A DNA stretch of 64,000 bases from Paraburkholderia caballeronis (lineage in GTDB: Bacteria; Pseudomonadota; Gammaproteobacteria; Burkholderiales; Burkholderiaceae). The DNA lies in NCBI RefSeq assembly GCF_900104845.1, contig NZ_FNSR01000003.1, forward strand, positions 930,001-994,000. The letters run 5' to 3'. Below, in pieces: positions 55,350 through 64,000 of the stretch (positions are counted from its first letter, which is position 1; every line of letters begins with the position of its first letter). The notes below the pieces were generated by a model, which saw only the letters and a list, made by a program, of their open reading frames with translations, was not told the DNA's origin and ran no database searches. Position numbers and translations under genes: made by a program.

Positions 55350-57125
55350 ATGCGGTACGGCACCTGGCAATGGAGTTTCATCGTTTTATTGGCGGCCATG
55401 CCGGCTGCCGTCACCGCTGAAGAAGCGCCGGACAGTTCGAAGAAGGCCGGGCAGCAGATGGTCTGCAACCCGGACTGCAACTGGGTGACGGCGGAAGCGC
55501 CGCCGCCGCCTCCTCCGCCGCCGCCCGACCCGCCGGTTGTCGAAGCCGACGCGCGTCGTCCCCGTCCCACGGCGATCTGCAATCCGGATTGCACGTGGAA
55601 CGGAGACGGCGCGCCGCCGGCTGCTCAAGCGTCGGCACCGGCGACGCCGGCCGCCGTCGCTCAAACCGGCGTTCAACCTGACGTCGGCGCCCCAACCCCA
55701 TCCGCGAGTCAAGCCGAACCGGTCCGCAACAGGAGCGCGGCGCCGGTCCTCGCAACCCGTTCCAGCGAAAAGCAGCCGTATGCGCCGAACCAGGCGGCGA
55801 TGCTGGAAAACGAAGCGGCAGCCGCCGGCGTCCGCCGCGTGCTCGACGTATCGCGCAAGAAGCAGTTGCAGCAGAACCTCGCGCGCGAAGGCCTCCAGAC
55901 GCCGGAAGCGCGGCAGGCATCAGGCCCGCGCTACGATCTGTGGCAAGTCGTCGACATGGCCGTCGCGAACTACCCGTCGATCCGCAACGCGATGGCGGCC
56001 GTCGGCCAGCAACAGGCGTCGGTCGACGTTGCGCGCGCCGGCTACTACCCGACCGTTCAGGTCGGCATCAACACCGGCCATCAGGGCGTGTACGGCAACG
56101 GACAGGCCGCGACGGCATCCGTCTCGCAGATGCTGTACGACTTCGGCAAGGTGAAAAACGCCGTTCTCAGCGCGGAATCCAGCGTGCGCACGCGTCAGCT
56201 CCAGGTGCGCGCGGAGGTCGACAACATCGCAAGGCAGGCCGCGCTGACCGCGATCGAACTCGAACGGTTCAAGGCGCTCGAAGCGAGCGCGCGGTCCCAG
56301 TTGAACGCCGTCAGCAAGCTGCTCGACCTCGCGCGCAAGCGCGCCGAGGAAGGCGCGAGCACGCGCGCGGACCCGGTCCAGGCCGAGGCGCGCGTTTCGG
56401 CGGCCGAAGCCACGCTTCAGGCGATGATCACGCAGGTCAACCAGCAGCGGACCAAACTCGCGACGCTGATCGGCCGCAACGTGCCGGAAGGCGGCATCGA
56501 TATTCCGCCGGGCGCATTGCAGCAGGCCGTGGCCGGCATCCGTCCCGACGTCGAAAACGCCGTGAACGTCCAGTTGGCCGAAGCCGAGAAAGAAACGGCG
56601 ATCGCGGATCTCGCACAGGCGAAGTCCAACACGAAACCGACGTTGTCCGTGCAGGCCGGCGTCAATCAATACCTCGGCGGCGCGAGCAACTACACGCCGG
56701 GCGGCCGCGTGTACACGCTGACCCTCGGCGTATCGCACAACCTGTTCGAAGGCGGCGCGCCGTCCGCGCGGGTGCGCGGCGCATCGGAGGCGCTGCGCGG
56801 CGCGGACGAGCGCATCCGCACCGAACAGCTTCAGGCCGACGACGACCGGCGCGTGTTCGGCGAGCAGATGACGAGCCTCGCGTCCCGCATGCAGACGCTC
56901 GGAAGCCGCCAGAAAAGCATCGTCGAAACGCAGAAGCTGTACAGGGAGCAATACCTGTCGCTCGGCACGCGCTCGCTGCTGGACCTGCTCAACTCGGAAG
57001 CCGAAATCTTCCAGGCGGAGTCGGACGAAATCAACGCGCGGCACGACATGTGGGCCGCCGAAGTGTCGTACATCAATGCCACCGGCTACATGCATGACGT
57101 CTTCAAACTGGTGAACGAATCATGA
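55350..57125 (+). CDS. TolC-family outer-membrane protein of the adhesin type I secretion system
   Basis: The 591-residue product has a signal peptide (WSFIVLLAAMPAAVTAEE). An unusual extension of about 160 residues follows, with two C-N-P-D-C-x-W motifs (near residues 40 and 78), a nine-Pro run and Pro/Ala-rich sequence. The TolC duct starts about residue 195 (YDLWQVVDMAVANYPSIRNAMAAVGQQQASVDVARAGYYPTVQVG) and shows both coiled-coil halves, ending LYREQYLSLGTRSLLDLLNSEAEIFQAESD. The ATG at 55350 follows GGAGAGG. The gene lies 60 bp after the adhesin stop and overlaps the ABC gene by 4 bases. TolC-type parts usually lack such a Cys-bearing extension. Confidence 0.9.
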   Translation: MRYGTWQWSFIVLLAAMPAAVTAEEAPDSSKKAGQQMVCNPDCNWVTAEAPPPPPPPPPDPPVVEADARRPRPTAICNPDCTWNGDGAPPAAQASAPATPAAVAQTGVQPDVGAPTPSASQAEPVRNRSAAPVLATRSSEKQPYAPNQAAMLENEAAAAGVRRVLDVSRKKQLQQNLAREGLQTPEARQASGPRYDLWQVVDMAVANYPSIRNAMAAVGQQQASVDVARAGYYPTVQVGINTGHQGVYGNGQAATASVSQMLYDFGKVKNAVLSAESSVRTRQLQVRAEVDNIARQAALTAIELERFKALEASARSQLNAVSKLLDLARKRAEEGASTRADPVQAEARVSAAEATLQAMITQVNQQRTKLATLIGRNVPEGGIDIPPGALQQAVAGIRPDVENAVNVQLAEAEKETAIADLAQAKSNTKPTLSVQAGVNQYLGGASNYTPGGRVYTLTLGVSHNLFEGGAPSARVRGASEALRGADERIRTEQLQADDDRRVFGEQMTSLASRMQTLGSRQKSIVETQKLYREQYLSLGTRSLLDLLNSEAEIFQAESDEINARHDMWAAEVSYINATGYMHDVFKLVNES

Positions 57126-59323
57126 TGAACGACCCGCTGGCCGAAGCGCCGACCGCCGAACCCCGCGCGCAAGCCGCGAAACCGGAAAGCCACGCGCCGT
57201 GGCTCGAAGCGATGCTGTTTCTCGCGCGCCATTTCCGGCTCGACGTGTCCGAAGAGCGCGTGCAGGTCGCGCTCGCATGGCGGCAGGACCGCTCGCTCGA
57301 CGAACGCCTGCGGCTGATGGCCCGCGACATGGGCATGTCGCTGCGGGCCGAAACGCTGTCGCCGGGTGTGCTCGATCCGTGGCGGCTGCCCGTCCTCGCC
57401 GAATTCTCGGGCGGCCAGGCCGGCGTGATCGAGAGCGTCGATGCGCAAGGCCGCGTCGGGATCCGGCTCAGCGGCGAGCAAGGCATCCTGCAGGCGCTGC
57501 CCGCCGACGAGGTGGTCCGGCGCGTGCAGCGGATTTTCGTCGTCCGGCCCGAGGTCGCCGTCCCCGACATGCGGGTCGACGAGTACATCAAGCCGTACCA
57601 GGAAGACTGGTTCTGGTCGATCGTGCTGCGCGACTGGCGCCGTTACGCGGACGTGATGCTCGCGTCGCTGGTCGCCAACGTCCTCGCGCTCGCCGCGATG
57701 ATCTTCTCGATGCAGGTGTACGACCGCGTGATTCCGGCGCAGTCGGAGCCGACGTTGTGGGTGCTGTTCGGCGGCGTCGCGATCGCGATCTGCTTCGAGT
57801 TCTGCGTGCGGCTCGCCCGCACCCGCCTGACCGACCAGATCGGCAAGCGCGCGGACCTGCGGATCTCGGATCGCGTGTTCGGCCACGCGCTGCGGCTGCG
57901 CAGCGACGCGCAGTCGAAATCCACCGGCTCGTTCATCGCGCAGTTGCGCGAACTCGAACAGGTCCGCGAAATGATCACGTCGACGACGCTCGGCGCGATC
58001 GCCGACCTGCCGTTCTTCCTGCTGTTCCTCGTCGTGCTGTGGTACGTCGGCGGCGTGATGGCGCTGGTGCCGCTCGTCGTCGTGCCGCTGCTCATCATCC
58101 CCGGCCTGCTCGCGCAGAAACCGCTCGCGAAGCTGTCGAGAGAAGGCATGCGCGAAGCGTCGATCCGCAACGCGATTCTGGTCGAGGCCGTGCAGGGTCT
58201 GCAGGACATCAAGCTGCTGCGCGCGGAATCGCGTTTCCAGAACCAGTGGAATCACCTGAACGAAACGGCCGCGACGATCAGCATGCGCCAACGCTTCCTG
58301 ACCGGCGCGCTGACGACGTGGGCGCAGGAGCTTCAATCGCTCGTCTATGCGCTCGTGATCCTGGCCGGCTGCTTCGCGGTGATCAAGGGCGACATGACGA
58401 CCGGCGCGCTGATCGGGATGTCGATCCTGTCGTCGCGGATGATCGCGCCGCTCGCGCAGGTGTCCGGCATCATGGCGCGCTGGCAGCAGGCGAAGGTCGC
58501 ACGATCCGGGCTCGACGAACTGATGAAGCGCCCGGTCGATCATCCCGAGCATTCGAAGGTGCTGCATCGCCCGACTATCGCCGGCAACTTCGATCTCGAA
58601 GGCGTGAGCTTCAGCTACGGCGAGGACGACAAGCGCGTGGCGCTGGACATCCGCAAGCTGCAGATCCGCAGCGGCGAGCGCGTCGCGATTCTCGGCCGCA
58701 ACGGCGCGGGTAAATCGACGCTGCTGCAACTGCTGTCCGGACTGCAACTGCCGCAAAAAGGCACCGTGCTGCTCGACTCGCTGAAGATGTCGCTGATCGA
58801 CCCGTATGACGTGCGCCGCGACGTGGCGTTTCTGCCGCAGAACGCGAACCTCTTCTACGGCACGCTGCGCGACAACCTGACGATGGGCAAGCCGCACGCG
58901 TCCGACGACGAGATTCTCGAAGCGCTGAAACTCAGCGGCGCGATCGGCTTCCTGCACACGCTGCCGAACGGGCTCGAACACATGGTGCTCGAAGGCGGCC
59001 GCGGACTGTCCGGCGGACAGCGTCAACTGATCCTGCTCGCGCGGACGCTGCTTCGCTCGCCGCGCGTCGTGCTGTTCGACGAACCGAGCGCCTCGCTCGA
59101 CGAAGTCAGCGAACAGCATCTCGTCAACGCGCTGGAGCCGTGGCTCGAAGGCCGCACGCTGATCGTCGCGACCCATCGCCCGGCGGTGCTGCGCTGGGTC
59201 GACCGGATCATCGTGGTCGACAACGGCCACATCGTGCTCGACGACAACCGGCAGAACGTGCTCGCGAAACTGAGCCGGCCCACGGCAACCGCCGCGCCTG
59301 CTGCCGCGCCTCCGGCCGCGTAA
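57122..59323 (+). CDS. Type I secretion ABC exporter with inactive C39-like domain (LapB type)
   Basis: The 733-residue exporter has an N-terminal C39-peptidase-like domain (residues 20-145) without the catalytic Cys, as in exporters of large RTX adhesins. Six membrane helices follow (about 175-450), and then an ATPase domain with Walker A GRNGAGKST, signature LSGGQRQ, Walker B VVLFDEPSASLDE and switch VATHRPA. The ATG at 57122 overlaps the TolC stop (ATGATG), and the second ATG is an equal alternative. It energises secretion of the adhesin upstream. Confidence 0.94.
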   Translation: MMNDPLAEAPTAEPRAQAAKPESHAPWLEAMLFLARHFRLDVSEERVQVALAWRQDRSLDERLRLMARDMGMSLRAETLSPGVLDPWRLPVLAEFSGGQAGVIESVDAQGRVGIRLSGEQGILQALPADEVVRRVQRIFVVRPEVAVPDMRVDEYIKPYQEDWFWSIVLRDWRRYADVMLASLVANVLALAAMIFSMQVYDRVIPAQSEPTLWVLFGGVAIAICFEFCVRLARTRLTDQIGKRADLRISDRVFGHALRLRSDAQSKSTGSFIAQLRELEQVREMITSTTLGAIADLPFFLLFLVVLWYVGGVMALVPLVVVPLLIIPGLLAQKPLAKLSREGMREASIRNAILVEAVQGLQDIKLLRAESRFQNQWNHLNETAATISMRQRFLTGALTTWAQELQSLVYALVILAGCFAVIKGDMTTGALIGMSILSSRMIAPLAQVSGIMARWQQAKVARSGLDELMKRPVDHPEHSKVLHRPTIAGNFDLEGVSFSYGEDDKRVALDIRKLQIRSGERVAILGRNGAGKSTLLQLLSGLQLPQKGTVLLDSLKMSLIDPYDVRRDVAFLPQNANLFYGTLRDNLTMGKPHASDDEILEALKLSGAIGFLHTLPNGLEHMVLEGGRGLSGGQRQLILLARTLLRSPRVVLFDEPSASLDEVSEQHLVNALEPWLEGRTLIVATHRPAVLRWVDRIIVVDNGHIVLDDNRQNVLAKLSRPTATAAPAAAPPAA

Positions 59324-59414
59324 CGGCGGCGCACGCAGCACAGACGAAACGAACGACATCGGTTCAATGGCGGACGGTCCCCAACGGCCGGCCGCCGATG
59401 GAGAGGCAACAACC

Positions 59415-60644
59415 ATGCAAGCCCGAACACCCAACCGCCTCGGGAGCGCGTTATCCGCGCTCCGCGCGACGACCGGCGACACCCGGAACGACTATTTCAC
59501 CGAACACGAGCGGGCGCCGCGTTCGTCACGGCTGCTGTGGATCATCGGCGTCGGCCTGCTGGTCCTGTTCGCGTGGTCGTGGTTCTTCAAGCTCGACGAA
59601 GTGTCCACCGGCACCGGCAAGGTGATTCCGTTCTCGCGCGAGCAGGTCATCCAGTCGCTCGAAGGCGGCATTCTCGATTCGCTGTCCGTCAAGGAAGGCG
59701 ACCTCGTGCAGCCGGACGAAGTGCTCGCCCAGCTCGCGCGCGCAAAAACGGAATCGGCGGTGGACGAAAGCGCGTCGCGCGCTCGCGCGGCGCTCGCCAC
59801 CGCCGCGCGCCTGCGTGCCGAAGTCGACGGCGGCGAACTGGTGTTCCCGCCCGAAGTGATGCAGGACCCGCAACTGGTGCGCTCCGAAACCGCGTTGTAC
59901 AAGTCGCGGCGCGACGGGCTCTCGCGCAGCCTCGGCAGCATCAACGACGCGCTCGCGCTGGTCCGCAAGGAGTTGCAGATCACACAGCGGCTCGCGACGC
60001 AGGGCGCGGCGAGCGACGTCGAAGTGCTGCGCCTGAAGCGCCAGGCGAGCGACCTCGAAATGAAGGCCAGCGACACGCGCGACCAGTATTACGTGAAGTC
60101 GCGCGAGGAACTCGCGAAGGCGAACAGCGAAGTCGAGGCGCAGCGGTCGGTCACGCGCGGCCGCGCCGATGCGCTGTCGCGACTGACCGTCAAGTCGCCG
60201 GTCAAGGGCGTCGTCAAGGACATCGAGGTGAATACCGTCGGCGGCGTGATTCCGCCGAACGGACGCCTGATGACGATCGTGCCGATGGGCGACCAGTTGG
60301 TCGTCGAAGCGCGCGTGTCGCCGCGCGACGTCGCGTTCATCCATCCCGGTCAGGACGCCACCGTCAAGATCACCGCGTACGACTATTCGATCTTCGGCGG
60401 CATGAAGGGCAAGGTCACGAGCATCTCGCCGGACACGATCCAGGACGACGTGCGCAAGGACGTTTACTACTACCGCGTGTTCGTCCGCACCGACACCGAT
60501 ACGCTGAAGAACAAACAGGGCAAGGCGTTTCCGATTTTCCCGGGCATGGTTGCGACCGTCGATATCCATACCGGCAGCAAGACCGTCTGGGAATACCTGA
60601 CGAAACCGCTGAACCGCGCGCGCGAAGCGCTGCGCGAGCGTTGA
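59415..60644 (+). CDS. HlyD-family adaptor of the adhesin type I secretion system
   Basis: The 409-residue periplasmic adaptor has one membrane helix (LLWIIGVGLLVLFAWSWFFKL, residues 41-61), the lipoyl motif SLEGGILDSLSVKEGDLVQPDEVLAQL, a long coiled coil (about 110-250) and the C-terminal barrel IVPMGDQLVVEARVSPRDVAFIHPGQDATVKITAYDYSIFGGMKGKV, which is the HlyD/LapC signature. The ATG at 59415 follows GGAGAGG, though at a longer than usual spacing. An earlier ATG at 59367 has no ribosome site. It completes the exporter. Confidence 0.94.
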   Translation: MQARTPNRLGSALSALRATTGDTRNDYFTEHERAPRSSRLLWIIGVGLLVLFAWSWFFKLDEVSTGTGKVIPFSREQVIQSLEGGILDSLSVKEGDLVQPDEVLAQLARAKTESAVDESASRARAALATAARLRAEVDGGELVFPPEVMQDPQLVRSETALYKSRRDGLSRSLGSINDALALVRKELQITQRLATQGAASDVEVLRLKRQASDLEMKASDTRDQYYVKSREELAKANSEVEAQRSVTRGRADALSRLTVKSPVKGVVKDIEVNTVGGVIPPNGRLMTIVPMGDQLVVEARVSPRDVAFIHPGQDATVKITAYDYSIFGGMKGKVTSISPDTIQDDVRKDVYYYRVFVRTDTDTLKNKQGKAFPIFPGMVATVDIHTGSKTVWEYLTKPLNRAREALRER

Positions 60645-60684
60645 TTTCCTGTGACACCGACCTGCCGCTGACCGTCCGCCAACA

Positions 60685-61971
60685 ATGAAGCCGAGAACGT
60701 CCACCACAGCCCGCCCCCGGTCGAAGGGCCAATTGCTCGTCGATGCCGCCAGCAAACGCGCGAAGTCGCTGCATGCGCAGGGACGCTACGAACAGGCGCT
60801 GGAAGTCTGCCTGCAAACCGTGCGGCGGCAACCTCGACTCGCCGCCGCGTGGAGCGACGCGGCGGTCAATTGCATCAAGCTCGAACGCTGGACCGATGCG
60901 ATCCGCCATGCGCAAACGGCGCTCGCGTGCGGCGGGGACAGCCTGTCGCTATATGACGCGCTATCCCACGCGCACGGCGCGTTAAAGCAATGGGACGAAG
61001 TCCGGCGTTACGGCCTGCATGCGCTGAACCTGCGCGACCGGCGATTCGGCGGCGTGCCGCCGATGCCGCATGAACCGTCGCCGGACATGCCGCCGCTGCC
61101 GTCGCCCGAAACGAGGGAACGCAACGTCATCTCGTTTTCGCTGTTCGGCGGCGACTCGAAATACGGCGAAACGGCCGTGCTGAACGTGGTCGAGCAACCG
61201 CGCGCCTATCCGCACTGGGTCTGCCGGTTCTATATCGACGACAGCGTGCCGGCCGCGATCGTCGATCGCCTGCGGAACGGCGGCGCACAAATCGTGCGGA
61301 TCAGCGGGGACCATGCGCAGTGGCCCGGCACGATGTGGCGTTTTCTCGCGCTCGACGATCCTCGCGTGGACCGCGTGCTGTTTCGCGATGCCGACTCCGT
61401 GATCTCGAATCGCGAAGCCGAAGCCGTCGATCAATGGCTGCACAGCGGCAAGCGTTTTCACGCGATGCGCGACAGCGGCACCCATACCGAGTTGCTGCTT
61501 GCGGGCCTGTGGGGCGCCGTTCGCGGCGCGCTCCCGCCGATCGACACGCTGGTTCGGCACTTCATGCGCACTCCGCTGGAGTCGGCGCATTTCGCCGACC
61601 AGTATTTCCTGCGGCAATCGGTGTGGCCGTATGCGCGCGCGAGCCTGATGCAGCACGACTCGATGTTCGGGTTTCTCGATGCGCATGCGTTTCCGGGCGG
61701 CCCGATGCCCGACGATTTTCACGTCGGCTACTCGGAAGGCTCGCCCTACTTCACCGCGGCAAGCGCGTTGCCTGACGGATCAGCGGTCGAGTGGAAGCTG
61801 TACCGTACCGGCGGCACCGGCGCACACACGGATGCGCAGCTTGTGTGCGCGTATCCGGCGCGTGTGGCTGGCGGCGCGATCAGGGCGCACATCCCCGCCA
61901 GGTACGCACGCTGGATCGACGAGGGCTCGGCCTATATCCGCGTCATGGCCGACGCAGAAGTGTCTGCTTAA
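60685..61971 (+). CDS. TPR protein with glycosyltransferase-like domain
   Basis: The 428-residue protein has two or three TPR units (residues 20-120: AKSLHAQGRYEQALEVCLQTVRRQP, AWSDAAVNCIKLERWTDAIRHAQTAL, LYDALSHAHGALKQWDEVRRYGLHAL). A Pro-rich linker follows, and then a domain from about 148 (ISFSLFGGDSKYGETAVLNVV, FYIDDSVP). RVLFRDADSVISNRE holds a D-A-D motif like the DxD metal site of nucleotide-sugar transferases. Related proteins are annotated as glycosyltransferases. No signal peptide was seen, so it acts in the cytosol. It lies 40 bp after the adaptor gene with no terminator, so it is likely cotranscribed. Glycosylation of the adhesin before export is a reasonable inference, not shown. 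Confidence 0.75.
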   Translation: MKPRTSTTARPRSKGQLLVDAASKRAKSLHAQGRYEQALEVCLQTVRRQPRLAAAWSDAAVNCIKLERWTDAIRHAQTALACGGDSLSLYDALSHAHGALKQWDEVRRYGLHALNLRDRRFGGVPPMPHEPSPDMPPLPSPETRERNVISFSLFGGDSKYGETAVLNVVEQPRAYPHWVCRFYIDDSVPAAIVDRLRNGGAQIVRISGDHAQWPGTMWRFLALDDPRVDRVLFRDADSVISNREAEAVDQWLHSGKRFHAMRDSGTHTELLLAGLWGAVRGALPPIDTLVRHFMRTPLESAHFADQYFLRQSVWPYARASLMQHDSMFGFLDAHAFPGGPMPDDFHVGYSEGSPYFTAASALPDGSAVEWKLYRTGGTGAHTDAQLVCAYPARVAGGAIRAHIPARYARWIDEGSAYIRVMADAEVSA

Positions 61972-62347
61972 AACGAGGCTCGGAACTGGAAAACCACGCC
62001 AATCACGATTTTTTAATCTCCATAATAAAAATCCCACAAAAACTTACGAACCTAATTCGTAACGTTCAATTTCGCCGGCCGATATTCAAACGCATTTACG
62101 GAATAAAAACTGGATTGACGTCCGTCAATAACCATCCCGAACCGCCCCGTCTCAAAAATTATCACCCGGATAATTGAATCAATTTGTATTGCATAAATCA
62201 GGCCCAACTTCGCGACGTGAAAAGCTTGTCACGCTACAAATCACGGGTCTTTCTCCTGAGCAGATCAAAAATCTTTTCTCAAAAAGACGATACGCAAAGT
62301 TGGATTTCCTCGCTGTGTTTTTTAATCAACTTCCAACAGGATCAGAT
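61972..62347 (+). promoter_or_regulatory. AT-rich promoter region of the fimbrial operon
   Basis: This 376-bp gap is far more AT-rich than the window. Two inverted repeats may be operators: ATTGACG/CGTCAAT at 62114-62129 and AATTATC/GATAATT at 62157-62175. The composition would suit silencing by H-NS-type proteins, which is inference. The pilin ATG follows ACAGGATC. Confidence 0.5.
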
Positions 62348-62905
62348 ATGAACCGGAAGATCATCGCTTCCACGCTGGCGCTCGCCGCCATCGGACTTTC
62401 CACCAGCGCCTTCGCGACCGGCCCGCAAACCGGCCAGATCCAGATTACCGGCAAGGTCGTCGATACGACCTGCTCCGTCGACGCCGCATCGCAAAACGTC
62501 ACGGTCACGCTGCCGACCGTCGACAAGTCCTCGCTTTCGTCGGCGGCCAGCAGCGCCGCGCTGACGCCGTTCGCGATCACCGTGGACGGCTGCGCGCAGA
62601 CCGACGGCGCGGATACCGTTTCGGTGGCGTTCGTTCCCGACAGCAACGTCGATGCAAACGGCAACCTGCTGAACCAGGCTGCCGGCGGCGCGCAGAACGT
62701 GGCCGTGCAGATTCTCGACAACAGCCGCAACGTCGTGAACGTCAACACCGACACGGTCACCGCACAGCAGGCGCGCGGCTCCTCGACCGACGTCGCCGGC
62801 GCGCCGGTCACGCTCCAGTACTACGCGCAGTACTACTCGGCACTCGGCGGCACGACGGCGGGCGCAGTCAGCGCGCTCGCGAACTTCCAGCTCGTCTACA
62901 AGTAA
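62348..62905 (+). CDS. Type 1-like fimbrial major subunit
   Basis: The 185-residue pilin has a signal peptide (KIIASTLALAAIGLSTSAFA) cleaved before TGPQTGQIQITGKVVDTTCSVDAASQNVTVTLPTV. The paired Cys residues (TTCSVD and VDGCAQ) form the disulfide of the incomplete Ig fold. The protein ends with the alternating, Tyr-penultimate motif FQLVYK read by the chaperone. It is exported and assembled by donor-strand exchange. The ATG at 62348 starts the signal peptide, while an in-frame extension from 62174 has no support. First gene of a chaperone-usher operon. Confidence 0.93.
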   Translation: MNRKIIASTLALAAIGLSTSAFATGPQTGQIQITGKVVDTTCSVDAASQNVTVTLPTVDKSSLSSAASSAALTPFAITVDGCAQTDGADTVSVAFVPDSNVDANGNLLNQAAGGAQNVAVQILDNSRNVVNVNTDTVTAQQARGSSTDVAGAPVTLQYYAQYYSALGGTTAGAVSALANFQLVYK

Positions 62906-62907
62906 TG

Positions 62908-62950
62908 CCCGACGCCCGGGCGTGCCCCGGGGCAATTTGCCGTTTTTTTT
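62908..62950 (+). terminator. GC-rich inverted repeats with T8 between pilin and chaperone genes
   Basis: Adjacent GC-rich palindromes (ACGCCCGGGCGT and TGCCCCGGGGCA) and a small GGCA/TGCC hairpin are followed by eight T residues at 62943-62950, 13 bp before the chaperone ATG. Partial termination here would give more pilin mRNA than chaperone or usher mRNA. Confidence 0.6.
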
Positions 62951-62963
62951 GGTGTACCCGTCC

Positions 62964-63686
62964 ATGAAACGCTTCATCTTCGCGGCCGCACTGCTTTCGC
63001 TGTTCGGCGCCGCAGCACCCGCATCCGCCGGCGTCGTCATCGAAGGGACACGAGTCGTCTATCCCGCCCGCGACCGCGAGGTCACCGTGAAGATGACCAA
63101 CAAGGGAGACGGTCCGGTGCTGATGCAGGTCTGGGCGGATCGCGGCGACGCGCATTCGCAGCCGCAGACCGCGGATGCGCCGTTCCTGATCACGCCGCCT
63201 ATCTTCCGGCTCGACGCGGGCAAGGGACAGGCGGTCCGCATGGTCTTCACCGGCGACGCCGTGCCGGCCGACCGCGAATCGCTGTTCTGGTTCAACGCGC
63301 TGGAAGTGCCGACGATGCCCGCCGACGCCGACCGGAACTACATGCAGATCGCCGTTCGCTCACGGCTGAAGCTGTTCTACCGGCCGGAAGGCCTGCGCGG
63401 CGACCTGTCGTCCGCGGTCGAAAGCGTCACCTGGAAAGTCGAACCGACGGCCAACGGCTACAGGCTGCACGGCGAGAATCCGAGTCCGTATCACGTCACG
63501 TTCACCAAGCTGCAGGTGACGCAGGACGGCAAGACCTATGAGGCGGAGAACGGCATGATCGATCCGCTAAGCGGCCGTGACTTCCCGTTGCCCGGTTTTC
63601 CGGGGAGGCACGCGGACGCGAAGGTCCACTACAACTGGATGAGCGACTACGGTCCGGGGCCGCGCGCAGAAGCGGCTTTGCAGTAG
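62964..63686 (+). CDS. Fimbrial periplasmic chaperone (PapD-like)
   Basis: The 240-residue chaperone has a signal peptide (RFIFAAALLSLFGAAAPASA) and two Ig-like domains. The G1 region reads GVVIEGTRVVYPARDREVTVKMTNKGDGPVLMQVW, and the conserved F1-G1 loop includes FRLDAGKGQAVRMVF. The pilin-anchoring Arg and Lys are in TRVVYPAR and RSRLKLFYRP. It folds pilins and delivers them to the usher. The ATG at 62964 gives the signal peptide. Its TAG overlaps the usher GTG by one base. Confidence 0.94.
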   Translation: MKRFIFAAALLSLFGAAAPASAGVVIEGTRVVYPARDREVTVKMTNKGDGPVLMQVWADRGDAHSQPQTADAPFLITPPIFRLDAGKGQAVRMVFTGDAVPADRESLFWFNALEVPTMPADADRNYMQIAVRSRLKLFYRPEGLRGDLSSAVESVTWKVEPTANGYRLHGENPSPYHVTFTKLQVTQDGKTYEAENGMIDPLSGRDFPLPGFPGRHADAKVHYNWMSDYGPGPRAEAALQ

Positions 63687-64000
63687 TGCGCCGCCCATCC
63701 CACGCACACCGCCGCGCAGCGCCGGAACGATCGGGCGCGCGCGGCCCGAGCCGTCCGGAGGTGCCCGCGCCTTTCCGGCGGTCGATCGCGGCCACGTCGG
63801 TCGGCGCGGCGGTCGCCGCCATGTCGATGACCCCGTTCGCCTGGGCCGGCAACACCGCCACTGAACTCGCCTCGTTCAATCCCGCGTTCGTGCACGGCGT
63901 CGATGGGCAACCGGTCGACCTGTCCCGCTTCGAACGCGGCGATCAGCTTGGGCCGGGCGGCTACCGCGCCGACATCTACGTGAATCAGACCTGGATCGGG
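63686..64000 (+). CDS. Outer-membrane fimbrial usher (FimD/PapC family), 3' end cut by window edge
   Basis: Only the first 105 codons are present. The frame starting at GTG 63686 (TAGTG overlap with the chaperone stop) gives a basic lead, a hydrophobic export segment (AATSVGAAVAAMSMTPFAWA), then TELASFNPAFVHG and VDLSRFERGDQLGPGGYRADIYVNQTWIG. That is the usher N-terminal domain, which recruits chaperone-pilin pairs. The signal peptide is long, so an internal start (for example ATG near 63821) cannot be excluded. Confidence 0.85.
   Translation, partial: MRRPSHAHRRAAPERSGARGPSRPEVPAPFRRSIAATSVGAAVAAMSMTPFAWAGNTATELASFNPAFVHGVDGQPVDLSRFERGDQLGPGGYRADIYVNQTWIG

Overview
The window is high-GC, densely coded DNA from a Betaproteobacterium, most likely Burkholderia sensu lato (Burkholderia, Paraburkholderia or Caballeronia). 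The evidence is a porin ending in Phe, a Tat-exported non-haemolytic phospholipase C, AcxABC acetone carboxylase, RcnB- and SlyB-like envelope proteins and strong GC bias at third codon positions. The genus is an inference from gene content. No rRNA or tRNA gene and no CRISPR array was seen.

Layout. 1-3181: an incomplete SsuA/NMT1-type binding protein, a MetQ-like binding protein and a general porin. 3721-11785: a glycerol phosphate module, ugpBAEC plus a glycerophosphodiesterase, glpD and a DeoR-type glpR, with shared GAACGAA-type motifs in the promoters. 12028-19425: an HtrA/Deg protease, a small lipoprotein and phospholipase C, then a PAS-PAS-GAF-GGDEF-EAL protein whose upstream region holds a 13-bp tandem repeat. 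19426-25194: a tripartite RND efflux operon. 25736-27061: outer-membrane phospholipase A. 27290-28986: a compact inserted element, described below. 29337-34680: an alpha/beta hydrolase with a decayed repeat behind it, an SLC13-type transporter, an RcnB-like protein and a glycine-zipper lipoprotein. 35464-42969: acetone carboxylase acxABC behind a convincing sigma-54 promoter, followed by its probable enhancer-binding activator. 43283-44347: an acyltransferase-3 membrane protein. 44988-61971: a giant BapA-type repeat adhesin (3433 aa) with its own type I secretion system (TolC, ABC, HlyD) and a TPR-glycosyltransferase-like protein. 62348-64000: the start of a chaperone-usher fimbrial operon.

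How the parts fit. Phospholipase C, phospholipase A, a glycerophosphodiesterase, the Ugp importer and GlpD together could break down phospholipids and import and oxidise the glycerol phosphate released. The right third of the window is a surface-attachment region with two unrelated adhesin systems.

The most striking feature is 27290-28986. A three-gene cassette encodes an Hcp, a DUF2778/Tlde1-type L,D-transpeptidase-fold effector and a small two-helix membrane protein that is probably the immunity protein. It is flanked by inverted ends, each carrying three copies of a site resembling the TnsB sites of Tn7. The left copies are spaced and the right copies are packed, as in Tn7. No transposase gene lies between the ends. 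This looks like a non-autonomous Tn7-like element that moves a type VI secretion payload as its only cargo.
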